A DNA stretch of 64,000 nucleotides from Aquimarina amphilecti (lineage in GTDB: Bacteria; Bacteroidota; Bacteroidia; Flavobacteriales; Flavobacteriaceae). Every line of letters begins with the position of its first letter. Positions within the stretch are counted from its first letter, which is position 1. A program made the position numbers and the translations under genes. The stretch covers positions 62,001 to 126,000 of the forward strand of contig NZ_FOAB01000003.1 of assembly GCF_900109375.1 (NCBI RefSeq). Direction: 5' to 3'. Shown here one piece after another: positions 8,767 to 16,815 of the stretch. The notes under the pieces are model-generated. The model saw nothing but the letters and a program-made list of their open reading frames with translations, was not told where the DNA came from and did no database searches.

Positions 8767-8841
8767 CAAAATTATTGTGATAATTACGAGACCAAAAGTG
8801 ATAAATGCGAATAGAAATATATTTTTTTGCGATTATCACAA
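8767..8841 (-). promoter_or_regulatory. promoter and palindromes of the GIQIG-repeat operon
   Basis: Minus strand: perfect -7 box TAATTTTG (8767-8774). The palindrome TTGCGATTATCACAA (8827-8841) is centred 63.5 bp from the -7 centre, the same distance as at the barrel genes. A further copy, TTGTGATAATTACGA (8775-8789), abuts the -7 box and might act negatively. Confidence 0.72.
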
Positions 8842-8874
8842 AACACAAAGAGTTTATTTTCCTATTTGCGAAAA

Positions 8875-8949
8875 TCATAATAATCACAATAGAAGGTTTA
8901 TTTTTTTGTGAAAAACGCAAAATTAACTTATTTTTCTACTTTACTTTTC
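8875..8949 (+). promoter_or_regulatory. probable autoregulated promoter of the HTH regulator gene
   Basis: Plus strand: -7 box TACTTTTC (8942-8949, one mismatch) with a degenerate palindrome TCATAATAATCACAA (8875-8889) centred exactly 63.5 bp upstream. Two more palindrome-like stretches, TTGCGAAAATCATAA (8866-8880) and TTGTGAAAAACGCAA (8906-8920), overlap or follow. The whole gap 8739-8986 is packed with these sites. Confidence 0.55.
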
Positions 8950-8986
8950 CAATTCAAAACATCATCAATCTTATTAAAAGCAAAAA

Positions 8987-9955
8987 ATGATACAGGAAAA
9001 TTTCTTAGAACTTATCAAAAAACAAATAAATTCTAAAAATTCTTTAATAGATGAAGTGGCCACAGCATTAGATATTAGTTACGACGCTGCACATAGAAGA
9101 ATTAGCAAAAAAAGTAAACTCTCATTAGAAGAAGGAGTTACATTAGCTAAATACTTTAGTCTCTCTATTGATCAGTTATTTTCTAGTGAAGATGAACATA
9201 TCGTAGCTGTAAAAAAGACAGCTCCTGTTCAGGATATGGAAAGTCTGCTTGCATATTATGAAAACTCTTATAATTCATTATCACCGCTGATCAATAATAA
9301 AGATGTAGAAATGATTTATTCTGCTAAAGATTTACCTATTTTTTATACATCAGATGACAACTTACTCTCTAAATTTAAAATGTACGTTTGGTTAAAAATA
9401 ATGGATTCTGATCTTGGTGATGTTAGATTTACAGGATTTAATCCATCTTTATCTCTTTTAGAAGCTGCAAAACGTTTAGGTAATATGTATAATGACCTGA
9501 ATTCTATAGAAATATGGGATATCACCACTATAAATAGTACACTAAAACAAATACACTTTTATTTTGAATCTAATTCCCTTACTTCTAAAGATGCTCTAGA
9601 GATATGCGAAGATCTTCAGAAATTGATTCAACAAATTTCTAAAAAAATAATTGATCAAAAAGATAATTTCAAATTCTATTATAATGAGTTATTACTTATG
9701 AATAACCGTGTATTAGTAAAAACTCCTTCAGAGACATCATTATATGTACCTTTCACTATTCTCTCTTATTATAGAACAAATGATGTAACCACTTGTAATC
9801 AGGCAGAGCATTTTTTGAATATCCAGATGGATGGGTCCAAACTATTGAGCACAGCTGGTGAAAAAGAAAGAAATTTATTTTTTAATAAAATATATAAAAA
9901 AATTGACGCACTTAGATCTCTTATCATTGCTAAAAACGTACTTGAATTCGAATAA
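8987..9955 (+). CDS. HTH transcriptional regulator (XRE-like N-terminus)
   Basis: 322 residues. The N-terminal 70 residues form an XRE-like helix-turn-helix (SLIDEVATALDISYDAAHRRISKKSKLSLEEGVTLAKYF), as in many flavobacterial regulators. The remaining 250 residues are mostly helical with no family I can name; they may sense a ligand or mediate dimerisation. It is divergent from the GIQIG-repeat operon, and the shared intergenic region is full of TTGYGATNATCACAA-type sites. It is therefore the best candidate to bind that palindrome and to control itself, the GIQIG operon, and the barrel genes at 3.4 and 4.1 kb. DNA-binding fold is seen; target assignment is inference. Confidence 0.78.
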   Translation: MIQENFLELIKKQINSKNSLIDEVATALDISYDAAHRRISKKSKLSLEEGVTLAKYFSLSIDQLFSSEDEHIVAVKKTAPVQDMESLLAYYENSYNSLSPLINNKDVEMIYSAKDLPIFYTSDDNLLSKFKMYVWLKIMDSDLGDVRFTGFNPSLSLLEAAKRLGNMYNDLNSIEIWDITTINSTLKQIHFYFESNSLTSKDALEICEDLQKLIQQISKKIIDQKDNFKFYYNELLLMNNRVLVKTPSETSLYVPFTILSYYRTNDVTTCNQAEHFLNIQMDGSKLLSTAGEKERNLFFNKIYKKIDALRSLIIAKNVLEFE

Positions 9956-10132
9956 GGTTGTAATTTTTGAGCGTCAGATACGACAGAATAAATAGGTTTT
10001 AAAACCATCTAAAAAGTACTTTAAAAAAAATAAATTTACTTTTTTGTAACATTTTCGTAACAACATACGTATAATAAATAAAAGCAAAGCCCTAAATAAA
10101 TATTCACAAATAAAATTTCAAGGATAACATAG

Positions 10133-10996
10133 ATGAGACAACTTAAGATTACGAAGCAGGTAACGAATCGTGAGACTGCATCGCTGGACAAGTATTTGCA
10201 AGAAATAGGTAAAGTAGATCTTATTACTGCGGATGAAGAGGTGGAATTAGCTCAGCGAATAAAAGCTGGAGATGAGAGAGCCCTTGAAAAATTAACTAAA
10301 GCGAATTTACGATTTGTGGTATCTGTTGCAAAACAATATCAAAATCAAGGACTTACTTTACCTGATTTAATAAATGAGGGTAATTTAGGATTGATTAAAG
10401 CGGCTAAGCGTTTTGACGAGACAAGAGGTTTTAAATTCATTTCATATGCTGTATGGTGGATTCGTCAATCTATCTTGCAAGCATTAGCAGAACAATCACG
10501 TATTGTCCGTTTGCCATTGAACAAGATTGGTTCAATTAATAAGATTAATAAAACATATGCATTCTTAGAACAATCTCACGAGCGTCCACCAAGTGCCGAA
10601 GAGATTGCAAAAGAACTTGATATGACAATTAACGACGTAAAAGAGTCTATGAAAAACTCTGGTCGTCATGTCAGTATGGATGCTCCTTTAGTAGAAGGAG
10701 AAGATTCTAATCTTTATGATGTATTAAATTCTGGAGAATCTCCAAATCCTGATAGATCATTATTGCACGAATCACTTCGTACAGAAATCGAAAGAGCTTT
10801 AGAAACACTTACACCAAGAGAAGCTGATGTAATCCGTTTATATTTTGGTCTAGGAGATCAACATCCTATGACATTAGAAGAAATTGGAGAAACTTTTGAC
10901 TTAACACGTGAGCGTGTTCGTCAAATTAAAGAAAAAGCTATTCGTAGATTAAAACATACATCTCGTAGTAAAATATTAAAAACTTATTTAGGATAA
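10133..10996 (+). CDS. rpoD: primary RNA polymerase sigma factor (sigma-70/SigA)
   Basis: 287 residues, the usual short Bacteroidota primary sigma lacking region 1.1. Regions 1.2 ([25 protein letters not shown]), 2 ([48 protein letters not shown]), 3 and 4 ([42 protein letters not shown]) are complete. It directs RNA polymerase to the TAnnTTTG promoters found throughout the window. It is monocistronic with two terminator-like hairpins after the stop codon. The 177-bp upstream gap is AT-rich and holds no clear gene. Confidence 0.97.
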   Translation: MRQLKITKQVTNRETASLDKYLQEIGKVDLITADEEVELAQRIKAGDERALEKLTKANLRFVVSVAKQYQNQGLTLPDLINEGNLGLIKAAKRFDETRGFKFISYAVWWIRQSILQALAEQSRIVRLPLNKIGSINKINKTYAFLEQSHERPPSAEEIAKELDMTINDVKESMKNSGRHVSMDAPLVEGEDSNLYDVLNSGESPNPDRSLLHESLRTEIERALETLTPREADVIRLYFGLGDQHPMTLEEIGETFDLTRERVRQIKEKAIRRLKHTSRSKILKTYLG

Positions 10997-11023
10997 CTTT
11001 TAATTTCCTAAATTGCGATTACA

Positions 11024-11093
11024 AACAGTTTATAACATAACTGTTCGTTTTTTGATTGATGAATGACCTCCGGCTGATTACCGGAGGTTTTTT
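11024..11093 (+). terminator. tandem hairpins after rpoD
   Basis: Two stems: AACAGTT/AACTGTT (11024-11045) followed by CGTTTTTTG, and the stronger ACCTCCGG/CCGGAGGT (11066-11088) followed by TTTTT. The second is a textbook terminator. Confidence 0.88.
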
Positions 11094-11158
11094 CATGTAA
11101 ACATCTTCTTAAAATTTTAAAAAAATATTTCCCCTCTTTTTTAAAATTAAAAAAAGAG

Positions 11159-11166
11159 TATCTTTA
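11159..11166 (+). promoter_or_regulatory. -7 box of BLUF gene 1
   Basis: TATCTTTA, a TAnnTTTG variant, 18 bp before the ATG. A similar box, TAACTTTA (11701-11708), precedes BLUF gene 2 at nearly the same distance and shares the flanking CTTTAAGA, so each copy seems to have its own promoter with a very short leader. No clear -33 element. Confidence 0.45.
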
Positions 11167-11183
11167 AGAAAGATTCATATCAA

Positions 11184-11591
11184 ATGTGGCAAACTATTAG
11201 TTATGTAAGTACCGTTGATCCTTCATTAAATGATGGTGACATGGAAAAACTATTTGAGTTTGTTAAATTGAAAAACAACGAACTTAAAATTACTGGAATA
11301 CTGATGTATTCGGATGGGAATTTCTTACAAGTTTTAGAAGGCAAAAAGGATATTATCGACTCTTTATTTAATAAAATAAAACAAGATTCTAGACATTATA
11401 ATATCATAAAAATCTTTGATCGAGCTATCGTTAACCCTTGTTTTTCTAAATACCATTCTAATTTCACAGTTGTAGGAGAATCCTATGATCATAGTGAACT
11501 TCAGACTTTTCTTAGAGAAGAGAAATCCTTTAACCCTGATAATTACAAAAGTATTTCATATCTAGCGAACAAATTCATGAAACTTTCTTAA
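11184..11591 (+). CDS. BLUF-domain blue-light sensor 1
   Basis: 135 residues, a single BLUF domain that binds FAD and senses blue light through a hydrogen-bond switch. The key residues are at the expected spacing: Tyr7 (ISYVST), Asn31 (LKNNELKITGIL) and Gln49 (NFLQVLEG), with the typical D-S-R-H motif after the second helix. The beta-5 region (FSKYHSNF) lacks the usual Trp/Met pair, which may alter the photocycle. There is no output domain, so it must signal through a partner. It is first of three tandem paralogues. Confidence 0.9.
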   Translation: MWQTISYVSTVDPSLNDGDMEKLFEFVKLKNNELKITGILMYSDGNFLQVLEGKKDIIDSLFNKIKQDSRHYNIIKIFDRAIVNPCFSKYHSNFTVVGESYDHSELQTFLREEKSFNPDNYKSISYLANKFMKLS

Positions 11592-11726
11592 ACAATTTTC
11601 GTCTCCTAATGCTTTACTATAGATCGTACGAGCAAAACAACTAGTGATTTAAACAAAAGTTAAAAAACAAATTTAACAGAAAAATTCCCTTAAAAAAATG
11701 TAACTTTAAGATATAACCAAATCTTT

Positions 11727-12131
11727 ATGTTACATACCATTTCATATGTAAGCACCTCTGCAGAGCTTTCTGATTTTCAAATCAATGAGTTATTGTATAT
11801 AACCAAATTAAAAAATGAAGACCTTGGTATTACAGGTATTTTAATGCATTCTGATCAAAATTTTTTCCAAATTATTGAAGGACAAAAAAAAGTCATCAAA
11901 AGTCTTTATCAAAAAATAGAAAAAGATATACGTCACTTCAATCTAATTAAAATATTAGATAGATCCATTAACATTCCATCATTTACCAATTTTCAAAGTA
12001 CATATACTATAGTAAATCGAGAAAAAGATTATTCGGATTTACAGCAATTTTTAGAAATAGAAAAAGTTTACAACCCCAAAAACTTCAAAAACATATCATA
12101 TCTAGTCAATAAATTTATGAAGCTTACCTGA
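11727..12131 (+). CDS. BLUF-domain blue-light sensor 2
   Basis: 134 residues, one residue shorter in the N-terminal part than copy 1; Tyr7, Asn30 and Gln48 are present (ISYVST, KLKNEDLGITGIL, NFFQIIEG). It is the most divergent of the three copies (for example MLHT for MWQT at the start, LMHSDQ for LMYSDG). No output domain. Own -7-like box TAACTTTA at 11701-11708. Divergence within an otherwise conserved domain suggests it may answer to another light level or partner. Confidence 0.9.
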   Translation: MLHTISYVSTSAELSDFQINELLYITKLKNEDLGITGILMHSDQNFFQIIEGQKKVIKSLYQKIEKDIRHFNLIKILDRSINIPSFTNFQSTYTIVNREKDYSDLQQFLEIEKVYNPKNFKNISYLVNKFMKLT

Positions 12132-12242
12132 TAATACACTTTGGTAATCAACTTCACCCCATTGAAGTATTTAATATTTTATTTTAAAAATTAGAGATAA
12201 CTCCTCTAATTAATGTTAAATTTAAGAAACACTATTTCAATT

Positions 12243-12650
12243 ATGTGGCAAACCATTAGTTATGTTAGTACCGCGAATCGATTCTTAACCAACTCTGATA
12301 TCAATGAACTATTCGAGTACGTAAAGGTTAACAATAACAGTTTAAAAATCACTGGAATTCTGATGTATTCTGATGGTAATTTTTTTCAAATTCTTGAAGG
12401 AGAAAAAAAACTTATACACGATTTGTTTAAAAAAATACTACTCGATTCTCGACATTATGATGTCATCAAAATTTTTGATCATGAAATGACTAAACCCTCA
12501 TTCTCAAAATACAACTCCAACTTTTCGACAATTAATAAAAGGTCAGAACATTCAGAATTACAGCAGTTCTTAGAAAAAGAAAAATCTAATAATCCCGAAA
12601 CTTTTAAAAGCATATCTTATTTAACAAATAAATTTATGCAGCTTTCTTAG
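12243..12650 (+). CDS. BLUF-domain blue-light sensor 3
   Basis: 135 residues from the ATG at 12243 (MWQTISYVST), which aligns with copy 1; an in-frame ATG at 12213 would add ten residues with no counterpart. Tyr7, Asn31 and Gln49 are conserved. It is closer to copy 1 than to copy 2 (MWQTISYVST, LKITGILMYSDGNF identical), suggesting a recent duplication. Like the others it ends ISYLxNKFMxLS. It stands 82-112 bp after copy 2 and 50 bp before rpe. Confidence 0.9.
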   Translation: MWQTISYVSTANRFLTNSDINELFEYVKVNNNSLKITGILMYSDGNFFQILEGEKKLIHDLFKKILLDSRHYDVIKIFDHEMTKPSFSKYNSNFSTINKRSEHSELQQFLEKEKSNNPETFKSISYLTNKFMQLS

Positions 12651-12673
12651 TCTGGATTTCAAAACTTTAATAG

Positions 12674-12681
12674 TATTTTTG
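12674..12681 (+). promoter_or_regulatory. -7 box of rpe
   Basis: TATTTTTG, a perfect TAnnTTTG, 20 bp before the rpe start. No good -33 element is seen. Confidence 0.55.
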
Positions 12682-12700
12682 CGGAAAACAACACAATTTT

Positions 12701-13360
12701 ATGTCTTCAAAATTAATTGCCCCTTCCGTACTAGCTGCTGATTTCGCTAATTTACAGCGTGATGTAGAAATGATCAACAACAGTGATGCCGATTGGTTTC
12801 ATATTGATATTATGGATGGAGTTTTTGTTCCTAACATCTCTTTCGGGATGCCTGTATTAAGAGATATTGCAAAACATGCAACAAAGACTATTGACGTTCA
12901 TTTAATGATTGTTGATCCTGACAGATACATAAAGACTTTTGCGGATTTAGGAAGTAATATACTTACCGTTCATTATGAAGCTTGCACACATCTTCACAGA
13001 ACGTTACAAGCTATAAAAGCTGAAGGAATGAAAGCAGGTGTCGCAATAAATCCACATACGAATGTAAGTCTACTAGAAGACACTATCAAAGATATTGATT
13101 TGGTATGTATCATGAGCGTAAACCCTGGTTTTGGTGGACAATCATTTATTGAAAATACATACAAAAAGATAAAACAACTTAAAGAAATTATTGATCGCAA
13201 TAGTGCGAATACAGTAATTGAAATAGATGGAGGTGTTACGAATAAAAATGCTAAACAATTGGTAGAAGCAGGAGCAGATGTATTAGTTGCCGGTAGTTAT
13301 GTTTTTAAAAGTGAAGATCCTATCCAAACTATTGCTGGTTTGAAAGAGATGATATCTTAA
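12701..13360 (+). CDS. rpe: ribulose-phosphate 3-epimerase
   Basis: 219 residues, full length. It interconverts ribulose 5-phosphate and xylulose 5-phosphate in the pentose phosphate pathway. Family motifs are intact: SVLAADFANL, HIDIMDGVFVPNISFG, DVHLMIVDP, MSVNPGFGGQSF and IDGGV, including the metal-binding His and the catalytic Asp residues. Its stop codon overlaps the start of the next gene (TAATG), so the two are co-translated. Confidence 0.97.
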   Translation: MSSKLIAPSVLAADFANLQRDVEMINNSDADWFHIDIMDGVFVPNISFGMPVLRDIAKHATKTIDVHLMIVDPDRYIKTFADLGSNILTVHYEACTHLHRTLQAIKAEGMKAGVAINPHTNVSLLEDTIKDIDLVCIMSVNPGFGGQSFIENTYKKIKQLKEIIDRNSANTVIEIDGGVTNKNAKQLVEAGADVLVAGSYVFKSEDPIQTIAGLKEMIS

Positions 13361-14337
13361 TGAAACATTTTGATCTCATAATAATTGGTGGTGGTCCCAT
13401 AGGTATTGCCTGTGGATTAGAGGCTAAAAAGAATGGAATAGACTATCTCATTATTGAAAAAGGCCCTATAGTTAATTCACTTTTTAACTATCCAGTTAAT
13501 ATGCAGTTTTTTTCTTCTTCGGAAAAGCTAGAGATCGATGAAATTCCTTTTATCAGTAACGAAGCTAAACCTAAAAGAAATGAGGCTTTAGAATATTATC
13601 GAAGAATTGTCACCTCTAATAACATTAATATTAATCTTTTTGAAAAGGTAAATACTATAAAAAAAGAAAATACTACTTTTTTTATTGAAACCTCTAAACA
13701 AAGTTACGCTGCTTCTAATGTCATTGTTGCAACAGGTTTTTATGACATTCCAAATATGATCAATGTACCAGGAGAAGAATTATCAAAAGTATCACACTAT
13801 TATAAGGATCCTCACTTTTTTGCAAAACAAAAATTAGTTGTCATTGGAGCCAGTAACTCTTCGGTTGATGCCGCACTAGAATGTTATCGTAAAGGAGCGG
13901 ACGTTACCATGATAGTTAGGTCTCCAGAAATTGGAAAAAGGGTAAAATACTGGGTAAAACCTGATATAGAAAATAGAATTTCGGAAGGAAGTATTAAAGT
14001 ATTCTTTAATAGTACGGTTAAAGAAATATTACCTCAACATATTATTATAGATACACCAGAAGGAGAAGTAAGTATAAGAAATGATTATGTTTTAGCATTA
14101 ACGGGATATACTCCAAATTTTGATTTTCTACAAAAAATTGGAATCCAGCTTTCTGATGATGAGAAAAAACATCCTAAATATAATGACCAAACTATGGAAT
14201 CAAACATTCCTGGGTTATATTTAGCAGGCGTTATTTGTGGAGGAATGGATACTCACGTATGGTTTATAGAGAACTCCAGAATACACGCAAAAACTATTAT
14301 AAAACATATCACTTCTAATCGACCAAGTGTTTCATAA
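13360..14337 (+). CDS. ypdA: YpdA-family FAD/NAD(P)-dependent thiol disulfide reductase
   Basis: 325 residues with two Rossmann motifs: GGGPIGIACG near the N-terminus for FAD and GASNSSVDAALEC for NADPH, plus the ATG motif (VATGFYD) and the FAD-closing GLYLAGVICGG. The pattern is that of YpdA, the putative bacillithiol disulfide reductase related to thioredoxin reductase but without the CxxC. It starts in the rpe stop codon, and its end overlaps the DinB-like gene, which suits a thiol-redox operon because bacillithiol transferases are DinB proteins. Substrate is inferred from family. Confidence 0.88.
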   Translation: MKHFDLIIIGGGPIGIACGLEAKKNGIDYLIIEKGPIVNSLFNYPVNMQFFSSSEKLEIDEIPFISNEAKPKRNEALEYYRRIVTSNNININLFEKVNTIKKENTTFFIETSKQSYAASNVIVATGFYDIPNMINVPGEELSKVSHYYKDPHFFAKQKLVVIGASNSSVDAALECYRKGADVTMIVRSPEIGKRVKYWVKPDIENRISEGSIKVFFNSTVKEILPQHIIIDTPEGEVSIRNDYVLALTGYTPNFDFLQKIGIQLSDDEKKHPKYNDQTMESNIPGLYLAGVICGGMDTHVWFIENSRIHAKTIIKHITSNRPSVS

Positions 14338-14872
14338 AGATCCAACAATCACTTTTAAAAGAAGGTCTGAAAAATGGTATTATGACCTTCAAAGTTATAG
14401 CACAGAAAAATTGTATCACAAACCATTAACTAATCAATGGTGCCTTGCAGAATTATATGATCATATTATTCGCGTAGCAAAAACATATCAGCTCCCAAAT
14501 TTTCAAAAATGTATTGAGGGTGATATTAAAAAAGGAAAAGGAAAAAACAGTATTGCCTACCTCATATTTGATTTAAATATTGTTCCTTCTCGCTCTATAA
14601 AAATGGAGTCTTTTCCTGCTAAAATTGTATCAGATTTCACTCCTGAAGTTTTAGAAAGAGAAGCTTTAGAAAACAAATTCAAAGAATTCATCACAGAAAC
14701 GTTATCTAAAGAAACGTTAATCAAACATTCTGATAAAGCTTTAAAACATCACCACCCATTCTTTGGAATGATCAATGCTGCAGAATGGTTTTCTCTTATA
14801 GAAATACATATGAGACATCATGAACGCCAAAAGAAGCGATTAGAATTAATAACAAATAAAAAAACTCTCTAA
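14327..14872 (+). CDS. DinB/YfiT-like four-helix protein
   Basis: 181 residues from a GTG start overlapping ypdA by 11 bp; no later ATG would keep the first helix. It shows the DinB-type metal-binding pattern: His in helix 2 (AELYDHIIR) and two His in the last helix (EIHMRHHERQKKR). DinB-superfamily members include bacillithiol S-transferases, so a thiol-conjugation role beside YpdA is plausible but unproved. The stop codon lies in the left arm of a terminator. Confidence 0.8.
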   Translation: MFHKDPTITFKRRSEKWYYDLQSYSTEKLYHKPLTNQWCLAELYDHIIRVAKTYQLPNFQKCIEGDIKKGKGKNSIAYLIFDLNIVPSRSIKMESFPAKIVSDFTPEVLEREALENKFKEFITETLSKETLIKHSDKALKHHHPFFGMINAAEWFSLIEIHMRHHERQKKRLELITNKKTL

Positions 14873-14890
14873 ATCAGAGAGCTTTTTTAT
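14862..14890. terminator. bidirectional terminator after the rpe-ypdA-dinB operon
   Basis: CTCTCT and AGAGAG with a 5-nt loop, flanked by an A-run and a T-run; it serves the converging BI-1 gene as well. Confidence 0.85.
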
Positions 14891-14918
14891 TATTATGTTT
14901 TAATTTTTACATCAAAAA

Positions 14919-15632
14919 TTAATCATTAGATAAAATACTTAAGATATACCAAAATAAAAGCATTAGCGAAGCAAACAACCCAAGAGAGGCTCCAACATAT
15001 TGGTCTTCTGAGTATTTATGTACCATATTAGACGTCTGATACAAAATAGAACCAGATGCTAACACTACCATCCCCACACTAAACCATAAACCAAGATTAA
15101 AACCAAATAGTAATCCAGCAATAATAAGTCCTAATGCAATAAAGAAACCAATAGTTAATATAGATTTTAAGAACGAAAAATCTTTTTTTGTTAATAATAC
15201 CACTCCAGAGAGTCCTGTAAACAATGCTAACGTTAATATCGCAGCTTGATTTAATATATTAGCTCCTCCATTCTCAGCAATCATCATTGCTATTCCTATT
15301 AAAGGAATAAAAATAAAAGCCTCTGCTACTACATAAAGAAGCAGTCCTAAATACTGCTTATTGATATCATGTGTTTTGTGAGCCATTTTCTCGGCATAAT
15401 TTGTTGCCAACATAAAACCTCCTAACATCACCATCCATCTCCATCCTTGTGTCATTGAAAATGCAAAATTTACCAAAGGTTCAATCTGAAAAAACACCCA
15501 TTCTACTATCACAAATAACAATACTGCCATTGCCAAATGCGTATACGTCTTTTTATAAAAAGCAACTCTTTTTTCATCAGTAAGTGAACTTACTACAGGT
15601 GCTACTTGCTGAAACTCTTCCATATTATTCAT
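14919..15632 (-). CDS. Bax inhibitor-1/YccA family membrane protein
   Basis: 237 residues with seven hydrophobic segments after a polar N-terminus (EEFQQVAPVVSSLTDEKRVAFYKKTYTHLAMAVLLF), the standard BI-1 layout. The C-terminal half ends LMLLFWYILSILSND, with a conserved Asp. BI-1 proteins are inner-membrane channels or leak pores linked to calcium and stress, but their bacterial role is poorly known. It stands alone. Start could also be the ATG three codons later. Confidence 0.9.
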   Translation of the reverse strand: MNNMEEFQQVAPVVSSLTDEKRVAFYKKTYTHLAMAVLLFVIVEWVFFQIEPLVNFAFSMTQGWRWMVMLGGFMLATNYAEKMAHKTHDINKQYLGLLLYVVAEAFIFIPLIGIAMMIAENGGANILNQAAILTLALFTGLSGVVLLTKKDFSFLKSILTIGFFIALGLIIAGLLFGFNLGLWFSVGMVVLASGSILYQTSNMVHKYSEDQYVGASLGLFASLMLLFWYILSILSND

Positions 15633-15808
15633 TTTAGATTTAACTGTTTAGTTAGATAAATATAGTTTTATCATTTAATATAAGTATCATAGTGTCGTAA
15701 AATGTTACCTTCATTTTCTGTGTTTTTTCAATAAAAGCGAATAGACACCTTAAAACCAAATAATTCCAAACATATCCATAGGTGATTATACTAATTAAAC
15801 ACCAACAT

Positions 15809-16672
15809 TTAAACTTTAAAATATTTAAAATTTAGCATCCGACTTACATACGTATAAATATCAGGAAATTGCTTCTTTAGCTTTTCTGGAGATTCCATAA
15901 AAACTTCTACTAGTACTGCAATAAATTCGAATTTATCGGTAAATGCATACTCTCTTAATATCTTAGAATCAATAATTTTATTACGTAATTCTACAGAAGA
16001 CAAGTGTTTTTCTAGTTCTAAAAAAGTATCATGAAATATCTCTGAGCTAATATTGTTACTCTTTAATGAACAATAATGAATCGCATGTGTAATTTCGTGT
16101 ATTCCAAGATTAATTCCATCTTCTTGATGTAAGTTTCCAATAGTAAAATGTTCCCAAGATAATGCCAATGCCTTAGATCTTGGATTAAACTCACCATTGT
16201 TTTCTGTTTTATTAAGTATCGAATAATAACTAGATGGATATAAGATAATGGTCTCCACATATTCTAATAAATAATTACGCATCCCAAAGGTTAATTGAAT
16301 AACCATTATCGCAATTTGCATACGCTTATCATCATCGACAATCAGTCCCTCTCTTCCAACAAACTTGGTTGTTTCCAAAAACCTCATTACACGATGCTCA
16401 AAATACTTTTTTCTTCGTTTATCTAATTGGTTATAAAACGCATTAGTAATTAAAAAAGATACTAGATTTGAAGGTAATTTTTTATAATTTAAATAAAAAT
16501 GAACAAAAAAAGGCTTCTTATACCTCTTAGCATAAACTGTTTCCAAATATCGAGAGATATAATAAACACATATAGAGACAATACCAATTGTCAATAGGAC
16601 TCCCAAAAATTTTGGAATCCCTGGTTGAGGCACCTCCTGAGGGAATATTATATATAATAAGTAAAAGTTCAA
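15809..16672 (-). CDS. mtfA: MtfA-like zinc-dependent peptidase (M90)
   Basis: 287 residues: an N-terminal membrane segment (GVLLTIGIVSICVYYISRYL) and a peptidase domain with the zinc motif HEITH (GIHEITHAIHYC) and a downstream glutamate-containing helix (DKFEFIAVLVEVFMESPEKL) as in MtfA. In enterobacteria MtfA (M90) binds the Mlc repressor; in flavobacteria the substrate is unknown. Monocistronic; the downstream gap 15633-15808 holds no gene. Confidence 0.86.
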   Translation of the reverse strand: MNFYLLYIIFPQEVPQPGIPKFLGVLLTIGIVSICVYYISRYLETVYAKRYKKPFFVHFYLNYKKLPSNLVSFLITNAFYNQLDKRRKKYFEHRVMRFLETTKFVGREGLIVDDDKRMQIAIMVIQLTFGMRNYLLEYVETIILYPSSYYSILNKTENNGEFNPRSKALALSWEHFTIGNLHQEDGINLGIHEITHAIHYCSLKSNNISSEIFHDTFLELEKHLSSVELRNKIIDSKILREYAFTDKFEFIAVLVEVFMESPEKLKKQFPDIYTYVSRMLNFKYFKV

Positions 16673-16815
16673 AAAAAGGATAAGTAGGTTTATAAGGTTA
16701 CAAAATAGTGGTTTTGAAATAAAAACTCTGTTAAATCAATTACTAAAACGTGAATACCGCCTACATAGTATTAAAGCCTGTTCAGAAACAATGCTTAATA
16801 TCTAATTAGAAAATT

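Noticed and set aside
8735..8920. 61-codon open frame on the minus strand in the intergenic region before the GIQIG gene
   Set aside because: It covers the palindromes and -7 box, overlaps the next start by 4 bp, and its protein is low-complexity with no family likeness.
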